Below, in pieces: positions 44,009-53,631 of a DNA stretch of 64,000 bases. Within the stretch, counting starts at the first letter, position 1, and every line of letters starts with the position of its first letter. The position numbers and the translations under genes are program-made. The notes below the pieces were generated by a model, which did not search any database, had not been told where the DNA came from, and saw nothing but the letters and a program-made list of their open reading frames with translations. The DNA is from VRUE01 sp963837735 (GTDB lineage: Bacteria; Actinomycetota; Thermoleophilia; Solirubrobacterales; 70-9). Location of the stretch: the NCBI GenBank assembly GCA_963837735.1, contig CAWIOM010000014.1, positions 18,505 to 82,504 on the forward strand, read 5' to 3'.

Positions 44009-45138
44009 GCCGCCGTTCGTCGCGCCGGGTAGGGAGGGGGCTTCTTCGCCTTCTTGACAACTCGCAGCTGGGTCGAGGGATCCCAGAAGTTCGCCTCCTG
44101 CTGGCGGTCGATCAGCTCGTCGATCGGAGTTTCCGGCGTCTCGCCCTCGAGCCATCCGGAGCGGTTGTCGGGACGCGGGTTGGAGCCGTTGTCGTCCTGT
44201 CGCGCGACGTTCAGGCCCAGGTCCTCGAACATCGCCCTGTCGTCCTCGGGCTCGGCGCCGAGGGTGGTGAGGAAGTTGCCCATCATCACGCCGTTGAGGC
44301 CGGCCTTGACGGCCAGCGGCTGCAGCTCGGCGAGGTTCTCCACCCGGCCGCCGCAGAGGCGGAAGAGCGCGCCAGGGATGATCAGGCGGAAGATCGCCAC
44401 CCATTGGACGACCTCGATCGCGTCCATCAGAGGGCGATCGCCGAACTTCGTCCCCTGACGCGGGTTGAGCAGGTTGATCGGCACCGAGGTCGGGTTGAGC
44501 TCGGATAGCTCGAAGGCCATCTCGACACTCTGCCGCGGCGACTCGCCGAGGTTGAGGATGCCGCCGACGCAGGTCTCGAGGCCGGCGTCCCTGACGGCCT
44601 GGATCGTCCGCAGCCGGCCCTCGTAGCGGACCGTGCTCGAGACCTCCGGATAGTAGGAGCGGGCCGACTCGACGTTGTGGTGGACGCGCTGGATGCCGGC
44701 CTCCCGCAGCGCCTGGGCTCGCTCGGTAGACATGTGGCCGATCGAGGCGCAGCGCTTCAGGTTGGTCTGCTCGGCGACCAGCTTGGCGCCCTCGACGATC
44801 TTGGCGAAGTCGCGTTTCGAGAGGCCCTGGCCCTGGGTGACCATGCAGAAGCGGTGGGCGCCGGCCGCCTCGGCCGCCTTCGCGTGCTCGAGGATCTGCT
44901 CCGGCTCCATCATCGCGTGCATCGGCGTGTCGGCCTCGGCGTAGCGGGACTGGGCGCAGAAGCCGCAATCCTCGGCGCAGCCGCCCGACTTGGCGTTGAC
45001 CAGCGAGCACATGTCGGTCGAGTCGCCGAAGTTCTCCCGGCGCACCTGCCAGGCGCGCTCGATCAGCTCGCCGATCTCCTCGCGGTCGGTCAGCGTGCCC
45101 AGCTCCAGCGCCTCGTCGAATGAGATCAGGGGACCCAT
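44005..45138 (-). CDS. bioB: Biotin synthase
   Basis: Radical-SAM enzyme inserting sulphur into dethiobiotin. The CxxxCxxC motif is in GGCAEDCGFCAQS; also HRFCMVTQGQGLS, HHNVESARSYYPEV, CVGGILNLGES, and SVPINLLNPRQGTKF with the [2Fe-2S] region. 377 residues; about 50 C-terminal residues (WLEGETPETPIDELIDRQQE...) extend beyond typical BioB. ATG 45138 starts MGPLISFDEALELGTL. First gene of the bioB-bioF-bioD operon. Confidence 0.95.
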   Translation of the reverse strand: MGPLISFDEALELGTLTDREEIGELIERAWQVRRENFGDSTDMCSLVNAKSGGCAEDCGFCAQSRYAEADTPMHAMMEPEQILEHAKAAEAAGAHRFCMVTQGQGLSKRDFAKIVEGAKLVAEQTNLKRCASIGHMSTERAQALREAGIQRVHHNVESARSYYPEVSSTVRYEGRLRTIQAVRDAGLETCVGGILNLGESPRQSVEMAFELSELNPTSVPINLLNPRQGTKFGDRPLMDAIEVVQWVAIFRLIIPGALFRLCGGRVENLAELQPLAVKAGLNGVMMGNFLTTLGAEPEDDRAMFEDLGLNVARQDDNGSNPRPDNRSGWLEGETPETPIDELIDRQQEANFWDPSTQLRVVKKAKKPPPYPARRTAA

Positions 45139-45165
45139 CTGGGCGCAGGCTAGGCTCCGGTCCGG

Positions 45166-46288
45166 ATGGAGTTGACGCCCAAACGGAGAAGGCGGGCAGC
45201 GGTCGCGGCACTCTGCGGGCTGGCCGCCGGAGCGTTCGCGTTCGGGGTGGCGCTCGGCGACGGCGCATCGTCGCCGCCCAGCGCCGCATCGAAGCTGACC
45301 GCGAGGCAGCTCGCCGGCCAGAGGCTCGTCGTCGGCTTCTCCGGAGCCCGGCCCCCGGCCGCGGTGAGGGCGATGGTCCGCGAAGGGCGTGTCGCCGGCG
45401 TCATCCTCTTCGCGGAGAATCTCCCCGGCCGCCAGGCGGGCCGGCGCGCGATCGCCGGGCTGCAGGCGATCCGCCGCCCGCCCGGGCTGCGCGACCCGCT
45501 TCTGGTGATGGTCGACCAGGAGGGCGGATTGGTGAAGCGGATCGGCGGCGCCCCGTCCGTCTCCGCAGCTCAGATGGGCGCGCGGGGCGCCGGCTTCTCC
45601 CTCGAGCAGGGGGAGCGCACCGCCTCGAACCTGCGCGACATCGGCGTCAACGTCGACCTGGCGCCGGTGCTCGACGTCGCCCGGCCGGGCAGCGACACCG
45701 AGGAGACCGAACGCGGCTTCGGCTCGAGCCCCGCCGCCGTCGGGCGCCCTGCGACGGCCTTCGCGTCGGGGCTGCAGAGCGGCGGGGTCGCGGCCACGGC
45801 AAAGCACTTCCCGGGCCTCGGCAGCGCCCGCGCCAACACCGACTTCGCGGTCCAGCGGGTGCCGCTCTCGAAGGCGACCTTGCGCCGCGTCGACGAGGCT
45901 CCCTACCGGCCCTTCGTCGCGGCCGGCGGCGAGATGGTGATGGTCTCCAGCGCGATCTATCCGGCGCTTTCGCCGGACCCGGCAGCCTTCTCACCCGCGA
46001 TCGCCACCGGCGAGCTGCGCCGGCAGCTTGGCTTCGAGGGCGTCTCGATCACCGACGCCCTGGGCAGCGTCGCCGTCGCCGATTTCGGCGGGCCGGCGAA
46101 GGCGGGTGTCGCCGCGGCCCGGGCCGGCACCGACCTCCTGCTCTTCACCGACTACCGGGCCGGCGCCCGCGCTGCCCGCGCTCTTTTGCGGGGCCTGGGC
46201 TCGGGAAGACTGGGGCGGGCCGGTTTCGAGGTCTCGGCCGGCCGCGTCCTGCGCCTCCGCCACCGCCTGGCCGGCGGGCAGGGGCTAG
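45166..46288 (+). CDS. Glycoside hydrolase family 3, NagZ-like beta-N-acetylhexosaminidase (stop lost by one added base)
   Basis: Probable cell-wall recycling hexosaminidase. N-terminal signal anchor (AAVAALCGLAAGAFAFGVAL). GH3 motifs: LLVMVDQEGGLVKRI, AATAKHFPGLGSARANTDF, and the nucleophile Asp in EGVSITDALGS. As printed the frame continues antisense through the next gene; removing one G from GGGG at 46281-46284 gives TAG 46286-46288 and 373 residues, the normal size. Divergent from bioB. Confidence 0.87.
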
Positions 46289-46289
46289 A

Positions 46290-47736
46290 TCACCTAGCCG
46301 GACAACGCACCCTGTCGCGGCCTGCGTCCTTGGCCGCGTACATGGCGGCGTCGGCGTCGGCCTGGACCGAATCGAACGTCGCGTCGGTGCCGCTCCCGAA
46401 CATCGCGATGCCGACGCTGGCTGTGATCGACGGCACCTCCCCGGTCTGCGGGATGTGCTCGCGGATCGCGGTCGCGATCGACTCCGCGACCTGCCGCCCC
46501 TCGTCCTCGTCGCAGTTGGGGAGGATGATCGCGAACTCGTCGCCGCCGACCCTGGCGAGGACGTCGGTCTCCCTCGTGCGGCGGCCGAGGACCCCCGCGA
46601 TCTCCTCGATCACGCGGTCGCCGACCGGATGGCCGAGCGTGTCGTTGACGCGCTTGAAGTTGTCGAGGTCGAGAGCCAGCAGGGCGCCGCTCGTCCCGTC
46701 GCGATCGGCGCGGGCGAGCTCCCGGCGGAGGTCCTCCTGGAAGCGCCGCCGGTTCTTCAGGCCGGTCAGCGAATCCTGGCTTGCTTCCCGCTGCAGCTCG
46801 CGCATGCGTTCGTTGCGGCTCCAGACGAGGACGAGGGCGCCGAGCAGGGCGGCCAGGGAGACGCCGATACCCGCCATCAGCAGGGGCAGGCCGATCGCGG
46901 GCCGGTCCGGGTCGCGGACGAGCAGGACCCATTGCTGGTCGGCGATCGCGACCGCCGCCCGGGACGGGTCGTCGAGCTCCTCAGCCGCCGCCGAGCACGG
47001 GGTCGCCGGCCGTCAGGAGCTTGACGTCGACGTTGTCGGGCACGGCGTCGATCGCCGCCGCCGCCAGGTCGCCGACGCGGAAGGCGCCGGCGGCGAACCC
47101 GATCAGGGCCGCACGCCGCTCCGCGACTGTCGCCGTCGGCGCCCCGTCGCGATAGACCGGCCGGTAGACGTTGATCCCGGAGCCACCGAGGAGCAGCGGC
47201 ATGACCGGTGTGGCGACGGGCCGGCCGGTCGCCCCGGCGCGCCTCATCGCGGGCCCGCGGCTGGGATCGGAGCCGATGTCGTAGCCGAGGGGCGCCTGGC
47301 CCTGGCGTTCGGCGACGATGTAGGCGACCGGGAAATAGACCGGCCGCGGGCGGGCGCGCGCCGGTTTGCCGAGCGTCTGGCGTTCGATGATCGAGAAGCC
47401 GTGGCCGGCCTCGAAGCTGGCGCGTTCGGCGGCCGGCACCCGTTGCACGTAGGCGGCGGCGGTCAGCGCCCCGCGGCGCAGCAGCGACGTTCCGACGACT
47501 TCGAACTCGTGGCGGTTGAGGTTCTTCTCGGCCTGGAAGAAGGCGGCGGCGGTCGCCAGCTCGCCGATCGAGAGCTGGGCGACGACTTCCGCCTGGCGGG
47601 CGGACCGCAGCGCCTCGTCCCGTTGCAGGGCGTGGAAGTGGTCGACTTCGTTCGAGTGGATGACCAGCGCCATCACGACCGAGCCGATGGCGACGAGGGC
47701 GACAGCGAAGAGGCCGAGGCCGAAGCGCAGGCGCAT
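46290..47736 (-). CDS. CHASE-type sensor diguanylate cyclase (one frame break near 46988)
   Basis: Makes cyclic di-GMP. Membrane helix LGLFAVALVAIGSVVMALVI, an extracytoplasmic CHASE domain (LLRRGALTAAAYVQRVPAAE, ERASFEAGHGFSI, YDIGSDPSRGPAM), a second helix (LPLLMAGIGVSLAALLGALV) and a GGDEF domain (SLTGLKNRRRFQEDL, ARVGGDEFAIILPN). The first half ends prematurely at 46981; one added base in the GGCGGCGG run joins the halves into 481 residues. An RxxD inhibitory site is not evident. Confidence 0.85.
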
Positions 47737-47741
47737 CGCGC

Positions 47742-48368
47742 CTAGCCGCCCGGGACCGCGGCCAGCGACTCCCACAGATACAGAGAGGCGAGGCTGCGGT
47801 GGGGTCGCCACGGCTCGCCGACCTCGAGCACCTTCTCCGCCGCCGGCATCTCCGCGAGCTCGTACTCGACCTGCACCGCCTTGCGGATGCCGAGGTCGCC
47901 GCCGGAGAGCACGTCGGGGCGCTCGAGGTGGAAGAGCAGGAACATCTCGGCGGTCCAGCGGCCGAGGCCGCGGACGGCGACGATCTCCTCGATCGCCTCC
48001 TCGTCGGAGAGCTCGTCGAGGCGGTCGAGCTCGAGCTCGCCTGAGATCACGTGCGTCGCGAGATCCCGCAGGTACTCGACCTTGCGGCCCGAGAGCCCGG
48101 CTCCGCGCAGCGCTCCCACGTCCGCCTCCAGCAGCTGCTCCGGCGCCGGCGGGACCCCGTCGAAGACGTCGAGCACCCGCAGGTAGATGGTCCGTGCGGC
48201 TTTGGTCGACAGCTGCTGGCCGACGATCGCCCGCAGCAGCGCCCCGTATGCGTCGGCGGGGCGTTCCTCCTTGCGCCGCGCCAGCCGTGTCGCCAGGTCG
48301 ATCTCGCCGACCCGCTCGATCAGCGCCGCCATCACCGGGTCGGAGTCGGCGAGCGCCCGCTCGCTCAT
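47742..48368 (-). CDS. DNA-3-methyladenine glycosylase II, AlkA-like
   Basis: Removes alkylated bases. The 208 residues carry the HhH-GPD motif EEIVAVRGLGRWTAEMFLLF with the catalytic Asp in LSGGDLGIRKAV, and the helical core LLRAIVGQQLSTKAARTIYL. No N-terminal AlkA beta domain and no iron-sulphur cysteines. Start ATG 48368 overlaps the enoyl-CoA hydratase stop by 4 bases. Confidence 0.92.
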   Translation of the reverse strand: MSERALADSDPVMAALIERVGEIDLATRLARRKEERPADAYGALLRAIVGQQLSTKAARTIYLRVLDVFDGVPPAPEQLLEADVGALRGAGLSGRKVEYLRDLATHVISGELELDRLDELSDEEAIEEIVAVRGLGRWTAEMFLLFHLERPDVLSGGDLGIRKAVQVEYELAEMPAAEKVLEVGEPWRPHRSLASLYLWESLAAVPGG

Positions 48369-49171
48369 CGTCCCCTCCAGACCGGCTTGCGTTTCTCGGC
48401 GAAGGCGGCGATGCCCTCGCGGAAGTCCTCGGAGCCGAAGCAGGACTCGCGCAGTGCGATCAGGCCCGCCTCCTGGGCATCGCTGAGCACCGGGTTGTGG
48501 GCGAGCGTCTCGATCGCGCTCTTGTTGCCCCGCATCGAGAGTGGCGCGTTGCCGGCGACCGTGGCGGCCAGCTCCACCGAGTCCGTCTCCAGCGAGTCGT
48601 CGGCGACGACTTCGTGGACCAGTCCGATCTGCTCGGCGCGCGCCGCCGCGACGTTGCGGCCGGTGAAGAACAGCTCCTTGGTCCGCGGCAGGCCGACCGT
48701 GTCGATGAACTTGCGCAGCCCCGTGTGGCCGTAGACGAGGCCGAGCTTCGCCGGCGGCATGCCGAGCTTCGCACCGGCAGCGCAGATCCGCAGGTCGCAG
48801 CTGATCGCCAACTCGAGCGCGCCACCGAGGCAGTGCCCGTTGAGGGCCGCGATCGTCGGCCAGGGGTGGGCCGATATCGCCTCCAGGGCGGCGGGAAACG
48901 GGTGGGCGACGAGCGCCTCGGCGTCGCGCTCGAAGGTCTCGGTCGGGATCGTCGCGATGTCGTAGCCGGCCGAGAAGACCGGCGGCTCCCCGGTGATCAC
49001 GACGCACCGGGTCTCGATTCCGTCGTCCAGCCGCGGCATCAGCTCGGCGATCGTGTCGAGGATCTCGTGGTCGAGCGCGTTGCGGCGCTCCGGGTTGGCG
49101 ATGCGGATCCGGGCGACTGCCTTGGCCGGGAAGTCGAGGACGAGCTTGCCGCCGGCGAGCCGCTCGCTCAT
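48365..49171 (-). CDS. Enoyl-CoA hydratase/isomerase family protein
   Basis: Crotonase-fold protein acting on acyl-CoA. The 268 residues include NPERRNALDHEILD, the oxyanion loop region FSAGYDIATI and NGHCLGGALELAISCDLRIC, and KLGLVYGHTGL. The usual catalytic Glu positions hold Leu and Tyr-Gly in this stretch, so it may be an isomerase or another crotonase member and not a true hydratase. Between the biotinyl protein and AlkA genes on the same strand. Confidence 0.87.
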   Translation of the reverse strand: MSERLAGGKLVLDFPAKAVARIRIANPERRNALDHEILDTIAELMPRLDDGIETRCVVITGEPPVFSAGYDIATIPTETFERDAEALVAHPFPAALEAISAHPWPTIAALNGHCLGGALELAISCDLRICAAGAKLGMPPAKLGLVYGHTGLRKFIDTVGLPRTKELFFTGRNVAAARAEQIGLVHEVVADDSLETDSVELAATVAGNAPLSMRGNKSAIETLAHNPVLSDAQEAGLIALRESCFGSEDFREGIAAFAEKRKPVWRGR

Positions 49172-49199
49172 CGGGTCGGGCGCTCTGCGCTCACAGTGC

Positions 49200-49412
49200 T
49201 CACTCCAGGACTACGAGGACGTCGCCTTCGCTAACCGACTGGCCCTCCTCGCAGCGAATCTCCTTCACGGTCCCATCGTCCTCCGCCTCGACCGGGATCT
49301 CCATCTTCATCGACTCGAGGATGACGACGGTGTCGCCGTCCTCCACCTCGTCGCCGACGGAGACCTCGATTTTCCAGACGTTTCCGGTGATGTGCGCCTC
49401 GATGTCTGCCAT
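49200..49412 (-). CDS. Stand-alone biotinyl/lipoyl-attachment domain protein
   Basis: The 70 residues form one biotinyl-type beta-barrel: ADIEAHITGNVWKIEVSVGD, VILESMKMEIPVEAEDDG, and VSEGDVLVVLE. The modified Lys is in ESMKM, the biotin form of the motif. No carboxylase domains adjoin it. It would act as a biotin carrier for acyl-CoA carboxylase parts encoded elsewhere. The window also encodes biotin synthesis about 4 kb away. Confidence 0.9.
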   Translation of the reverse strand: MADIEAHITGNVWKIEVSVGDEVEDGDTVVILESMKMEIPVEAEDDGTVKEIRCEEGQSVSEGDVLVVLE

Positions 49413-49433
49413 CGGGCGGGAGAATATCCGCCA

Positions 49434-50165
49434 ATGACGGCGGAGCGGCAGGATCGGGAGGCAGGGGCCGGCGGGCGAGGGGCGCCGGCGGCGGTCGTCG
49501 CCGCCCGCAACGAGGCGGACCGGATCGGCGCCACGGTCGCCGCCCTGCGAGAGGCCCTTCCCGAAGCGGCGATATACGTCGCCGACGACGCCTCCTCCGA
49601 CGGCACCGCCGAGGCGGCGATCGCCGCGGGCGCGCAGGTCGTCAGTCGCCGCCGCCCGCACGGCAAGGGCGCGAACGTGACCGCGGCGGTCGAGGCGGCG
49701 CTCAGCGCCGAGCCGCCGCCCGCCGCCATCCTCCTCTGCGACGGCGACCTGGGGGCGTCGGCCGCGCGCCTGCGGCCGCTCCTCGACGCCGTCGAGGCGG
49801 GGGAGTGCGACCTCGCCGTGGCCTCCTTCAGCCGCCGGGTCGGTGGTGGCTTCGGCCTCGCCCTCGGGTTCGCCCGCGGGGCGATCCGTCGGCTCTGCGG
49901 CCTCGAGACGACGGCACCGATCTCGGGCCAGCGGGCGCTGCGGGTCGAGGCCCTGCGGGCGACCCTTCCCTTCGCCCGCGGCTACGGGATGGAGATCGGG
50001 ATTACGGTCGACGCGGTCCGCGCCGGATACCGGTTGCGCGAGTACCAGCTCGACCTCGAGCACCGCTCCGGCGGCCGCGATCTGCGCGGCTTTCTCCATC
50101 GCGGCCGCCAGCTGGCCGACTTCGCCCGCGCCTACCTGGCGCGGCGGGCCGGCTCGCCCCGCTAG
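49434..50165 (+). CDS. Glycosyltransferase family 2
   Basis: Nucleotide-sugar transferase of the GT-A fold. VVAARNEADRIGATVAAL, YVADDASSDGTAEAA, ILLCDGDLGASAARLRPLL (DxD equivalent) and GYGMEIGITVDAV are recognisable. 243 residues, no membrane helices apparent, so a soluble dolichyl-phosphate mannosyltransferase-like or glucosyl-phosphoglycerate-like enzyme. ATG 49434; divergent from the biotinyl gene by 21 bases. Confidence 0.83.
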   Translation: MTAERQDREAGAGGRGAPAAVVAARNEADRIGATVAALREALPEAAIYVADDASSDGTAEAAIAAGAQVVSRRRPHGKGANVTAAVEAALSAEPPPAAILLCDGDLGASAARLRPLLDAVEAGECDLAVASFSRRVGGGFGLALGFARGAIRRLCGLETTAPISGQRALRVEALRATLPFARGYGMEIGITVDAVRAGYRLREYQLDLEHRSGGRDLRGFLHRGRQLADFARAYLARRAGSPR

Positions 50166-51424
50166 CCGAAGGGCGCCAGGGCGAATTCGACAATCTCGGG
50201 TGCCAGGCTCGGGAGCTGCTCGCGCCGGCCTTCGGCGATCTCGTGCTGGATCACGGCCCAGGTCCCGCCGGTGATCGCCTTGAGGATCACCGGGGGGGCA
50301 TCGGTCTCCGCCGGCACCGCCTGCGGGCTGAAGAACGAGGTGAAGCCGCCGAGGGTCCTGTCCGCCTGGTCGAGGGCGGCCGGCCCGGCCATCGGCAGCT
50401 CGAAGAAGGCGAGCCGCGCGAAGACCTCGTCGTCGGCGGCGTGCTCGATCAGGGCCCGCAGGCCCGCCCCGACCGTCTCCGGCGGGTTCTCCTCAGCGGC
50501 CGCTGCCGCCGCGACAAGCAGCATCGTCTCCCTGGCCAGTCGGTCGAAGCCGGCCAAGAACGCCTCCCGCTTGCCGGGGAAATTGTCGTAGAAGGTCTGG
50601 TTGGAGACACCGGCGGCGGCGGAGATCGCCGGAATGCTGAGCGCTTCGTAGCCCTTCTCGACGCCGAGCTCGGTTGCCGCGCAGACGATCCGGTCGCGCT
50701 TGCTCAAGGACGCGGGGTCGGGGACGGGGCTGGCCGGAGGGCGCTGCGGGGGCCGGCGGGCCGCCACGGCGCCGCGCCGGGCGGCCTCCCCGGCAGGCCG
50801 CTCGAAGCAGAGGATCCACTCGACGATCGGCTCCGCGGCCTCGGGCAGCTCGCCCCCGCGGCCCTCGCGGAGGTGGTGGTAGGCGGTGTTGCGGATACCG
50901 GCGACGATGCCGCGGACCGTCAGCGCCGAGACCCGGTGCGGAGCGGGCGATTCCTCGAATCCCCGTCGGATCAGCTCTTCGAAATGCTCGGAGGCGCGTT
51001 CGCGGCGCGGGACCGCGACGGCCCCCAGGGTCAGCGACTCGACCGTGACCAGGGAGGCCGCCGCCTGCTCTTCGGCCATCACCGTGAGCAGCGTCGTGAC
51101 CCCGGCGAGCAGCTTCTCCCGCAGGTCTCCCGGCCGCTCGAATGCGTCGTCGACGCGCCTGCCGACCTCGAGGATGATGTCGTCGAAGGTGAGCAGGAAG
51201 CAGTCCTCCTTGCTCTTGAAGTGTTCGTAGAAGGTCGTCTTCGAGACGCCCGCGAGGCTGACCAGCTCCCGCAGGGTGGTGTCGGGGAAGCCGTTCCGCG
51301 CCACCGCCTCGACCATCGCCCCCTGCAGCCGGCCGCGTTGGTGGCGGGCCACCTCCTCGGCGTCCATCTTCCGCGGTCCGCTTGCCAGCCGGGGGAAGAT
51401 CGGTTGCGTTGGTGCCGAGTCCAT
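50162..51424 (-). CDS. Tandem TetR regulator (two TetR domains in one chain)
   Basis: 420 residues, about twice a normal TetR. First helix-turn-helix: TTLRELVSLAGVSKTTFYEH; its ligand domain runs to about residue 215. A Pro/Arg linker (RRPPQRPPASPVPDPASLS) leads to the second: RIVCAATELGVEKGYEALSI, PAISAAAGVSNQTFYDNFPG, and a second ligand domain. Both recognition helices are complete. Divergent from the next TetR across a perfect palindrome at 51461; both may bind there. Confidence 0.88.
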   Translation of the reverse strand: MDSAPTQPIFPRLASGPRKMDAEEVARHQRGRLQGAMVEAVARNGFPDTTLRELVSLAGVSKTTFYEHFKSKEDCFLLTFDDIILEVGRRVDDAFERPGDLREKLLAGVTTLLTVMAEEQAAASLVTVESLTLGAVAVPRRERASEHFEELIRRGFEESPAPHRVSALTVRGIVAGIRNTAYHHLREGRGGELPEAAEPIVEWILCFERPAGEAARRGAVAARRPPQRPPASPVPDPASLSKRDRIVCAATELGVEKGYEALSIPAISAAAGVSNQTFYDNFPGKREAFLAGFDRLARETMLLVAAAAAAEENPPETVGAGLRALIEHAADDEVFARLAFFELPMAGPAALDQADRTLGGFTSFFSPQAVPAETDAPPVILKAITGGTWAVIQHEIAEGRREQLPSLAPEIVEFALAPFG

Positions 51425-51460
51425 GGGTTCGAGGCGCCGCTCGCCGGATGCCTCGCGGTG

Positions 51461-51476
51461 GTTCGTTCGAACGAAC
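51461..51476. promoter_or_regulatory. Perfect 16-base palindrome between divergent TetR genes
   Basis: GTTCGTTCGAACGAAC is fully self-complementary and lies in the 83-base gap between the two regulator starts, 37 bases from one ATG and 31 from the other. Such palindromes are typical TetR operators, and a tandem protein or a dimer could use the symmetric halves. Confidence 0.65.
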
Positions 51477-51507
51477 GATAACGGCTGCCGCTACCCTCAC
51501 TCACGTC

Positions 51508-52086
51508 ATGGAGGCAGTGGCCGGGATCGACACGCGCGAGCGGATCATGCGCACCACCCTGGAGTTGATCGGGGCGGAGGGGATCGCTGCGGTCACCAAC
51601 CGCCGGGTCGCGACCGCGGCGGGAATCTCGCTGGGCTCTCTCACCTATCACTTCGAGAGCCAGGGCGAACTGGTGCGGGAGAGCCTGTCGCTGTTCGTCG
51701 GCGAGGAGGTCGCCCGGCTCGAGGAGATCGCCGCCGAGATACGGCGCCGCCGGCCCGCAGTCGAGCAGGTGGCGCTGGAGGTCGAGCAGGTGGTGCGCGA
51801 GACGACCAGCCGCCTGCAGGGGCTCGCGGAGATCGAGCTCCACCTGCGCGCGGCCCGCGACCCGGAGCTCAACGATGCCTCGCGGCGCTGCTTCGAGGCC
51901 TACGAGAAGCTCGCCGCGGCCGGGCTCGAAATGCTCGACGTGCCCGACGCCGAGCGCCACGGGCGAGCGGTCGTCGCCCTCCTCTACGGGCTTGCGCTGC
52001 GCCGGCTCGGGACCGGCGAGGAGGACGTCGGCGGGACCGCCGCGGCGCTGCTGACGATCATCCGCGGCGCCGGCGGCGCCGCCTAG
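51508..52086 (+). CDS. TetR family transcriptional regulator
   Basis: The 192 residues have the helix-turn-helix NRRVATAAGISLGSLTYHFE after RIMRTTLELIGAEGIAAVT, and a C-terminal ligand-binding domain of unknown specificity. ATG 51508. Just upstream of glpK on the same strand (14-base gap), so it may control glycerol or lipid metabolism genes in this operon. Confidence 0.88.
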   Translation: MEAVAGIDTRERIMRTTLELIGAEGIAAVTNRRVATAAGISLGSLTYHFESQGELVRESLSLFVGEEVARLEEIAAEIRRRRPAVEQVALEVEQVVRETTSRLQGLAEIELHLRAARDPELNDASRRCFEAYEKLAAAGLEMLDVPDAERHGRAVVALLYGLALRRLGTGEEDVGGTAAALLTIIRGAGGAA

Positions 52087-52100
52087 CGCGGGAGCCGCCG

Positions 52101-53574
52101 ATGATCCTCGCGATCGACCAGGGAACGACCGGCACCACCTGCCTGGTCTTCGACCGCGAGGGCCGCGAGCGCGGCCGGGCCTACTCCGAGTTCGAGCAGC
52201 ACTTCCCCCGCCCCGCCTGGGTCGAGCACGACGCGGCCGAGATCTGGGCGGTGACCCGGCGGGTCGCGGCCGAGGCGATCTCGGCGGCCGGGGTCGACGG
52301 CGCCGGCCTCGACGGGATCGGGATCGCCAACCAGCGGGAGACGGTGGTCGCCTGGGATCCGGCGACCGGGGAGCCGCTGCACAGGGCGCTGGTCTGGCAG
52401 GACCGGCGCACGGCCGAGCGTTGTCAGGAGCTGCGCGAGGCCGGGTACGAGAACCTCGTCCGCGAGCGCACCGGCCTCGTCCTCGACCCCTACTTCTCCG
52501 GCACCAAGATCGAGTGGCTCCTGCGCAACGTGGAGGGGGCCGAGGGAGCGGCGTTCGGGACGATCGACTCCTGGCTCGTCTTCAAGCTCACCGGCCGCCA
52601 CGCGACCGATCACACCAACGCCTCGCGGACGATGCTCTTCGACATCCACCGGCTGGCCTGGGACGAGGAGCTCTGCGAGCTGCTCGGAGTCGATCCGGCC
52701 CGCCTGCCCGAGCCGCTGCCGTCGGCGTCCGTATATGGGACGACCTCCGAGTTCGGCGGCGCGGTCCCGGTCGCCGGGATCGCCGGCGACCAGCAGGCGG
52801 CGCTCTTCGGACAGGCCTGCCTCGAGCCGGGCGCCGCCAAGAACACCTACGGGACCGGCAGCTTCGTCCTCCTCAACACCGGTGCCGAGGCGGCCGACCC
52901 CGGCACCGGCCTGCTCGCCACGGTCGCCTGCGGTACCGAGGCGGAGACCGCCTACGCGCTCGAGGCCTCGATCTTCGTCACCGGCGCCGCGGTCCAGTGG
53001 CTTCGCGACGGCCTCGGGGTGATCGAGGAGGCGGCCGAGACCGAGGGCCTCGCCGCCTCCCTGGCGGGCAATGACGGCGTCTACTTCGTACCCGCCCTGA
53101 CCGGGCTCGGCTCCCCGTACTGGGATCCGTATGCGCGGGGGACGATCGTCGGGCTGACCCGGGGCAGCGGCCGCGCCCACCTGGCCCGGGCGGCCCTGGA
53201 GGCGATCGCCTACCAGACGGCCGATGCCGTCGCCGCCCAGGAGGCGGCCTCCGGAAGGCGCCTCGCCGTGCTCGAAGGCCGACGGGGGCGCCGTCGCCAA
53301 CGTCTGGTTGATGCAGTTTCAGGCGGATGTGCTCGGCACCGAGGTGGTCGTCCCCGAGGTCTCCGAGACGACGGCGCTCGGCGCCGCCTACCTGGCCGGG
53401 ATCGCGACCGGCGTCTGGAGCCGGGAGCAGGTCGCGGGGATGTGGCGCGAGGCCGCTCGATACGAGCCGGCGATGGGCGAGGACGAGCGCCGCTCGCTGC
53501 TCGCCGGCTGGCATCGCGCCGTGGAGAGGTCACGCGGCTGGGCGGCACCGGCGGCCGGTCCTGCCGCCGAGTAA
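52101..53574 (+). CDS. glpK: Glycerol kinase (one frame break near 53274)
   Basis: Phosphorylates glycerol to sn-glycerol 3-phosphate. FGGY signatures: MILAIDQGTTGTTCLVFDRE, NQRETVVAWDPATGEPLHRA, WLLRNVEGAEGAAFGTIDSW, and AGIAGDQQAALFGQACLEPG with TYGTGSFVLLN. After one added base near 53273 the frame continues DGGAVANVWLMQFQADVLG and TTALGAAYLAGIATGVW. About 490 residues, full length. Followed by a PlsC-like gene, which uses glycerol-3-phosphate derivatives. Confidence 0.9.
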
Positions 53575-53601
53575 CCGACGGCGGGAGAGGGGGTAGGCAG
53601 C

Positions 53602-53626
53602 GATTGCCGGGTTCGACCCGGCAATC
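53602..53626 (+). other. Strong hairpin directly before the PlsC-like gene
   Basis: GATTGCCGGG, loop TTCGA, CCCGGCAATC: a perfect 10-base stem ending five bases before ATG 53632. It would cover the ribosome-binding region of the acyltransferase or end glpK transcripts. No T-run follows. Confidence 0.6.
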
Positions 53627-53631
53627 CGGTG

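Noticed and set aside
42685..44508. 607-codon plus-strand frame across bioF and bioB
   Set aside because: Low-complexity shadow; bioF and bioB motifs are on the minus strand.
46289..47745. Extension of nagZ past 46288 to 47745
   Set aside because: Antisense of the diguanylate cyclase; a stop lies one base away and the enzyme is complete at 373 residues.
53602..53626. tRNA T-arm-like hairpin (GGTTCGACC)
   Set aside because: The loop is five bases, no D or anticodon arms are nearby, and the stem is too long.
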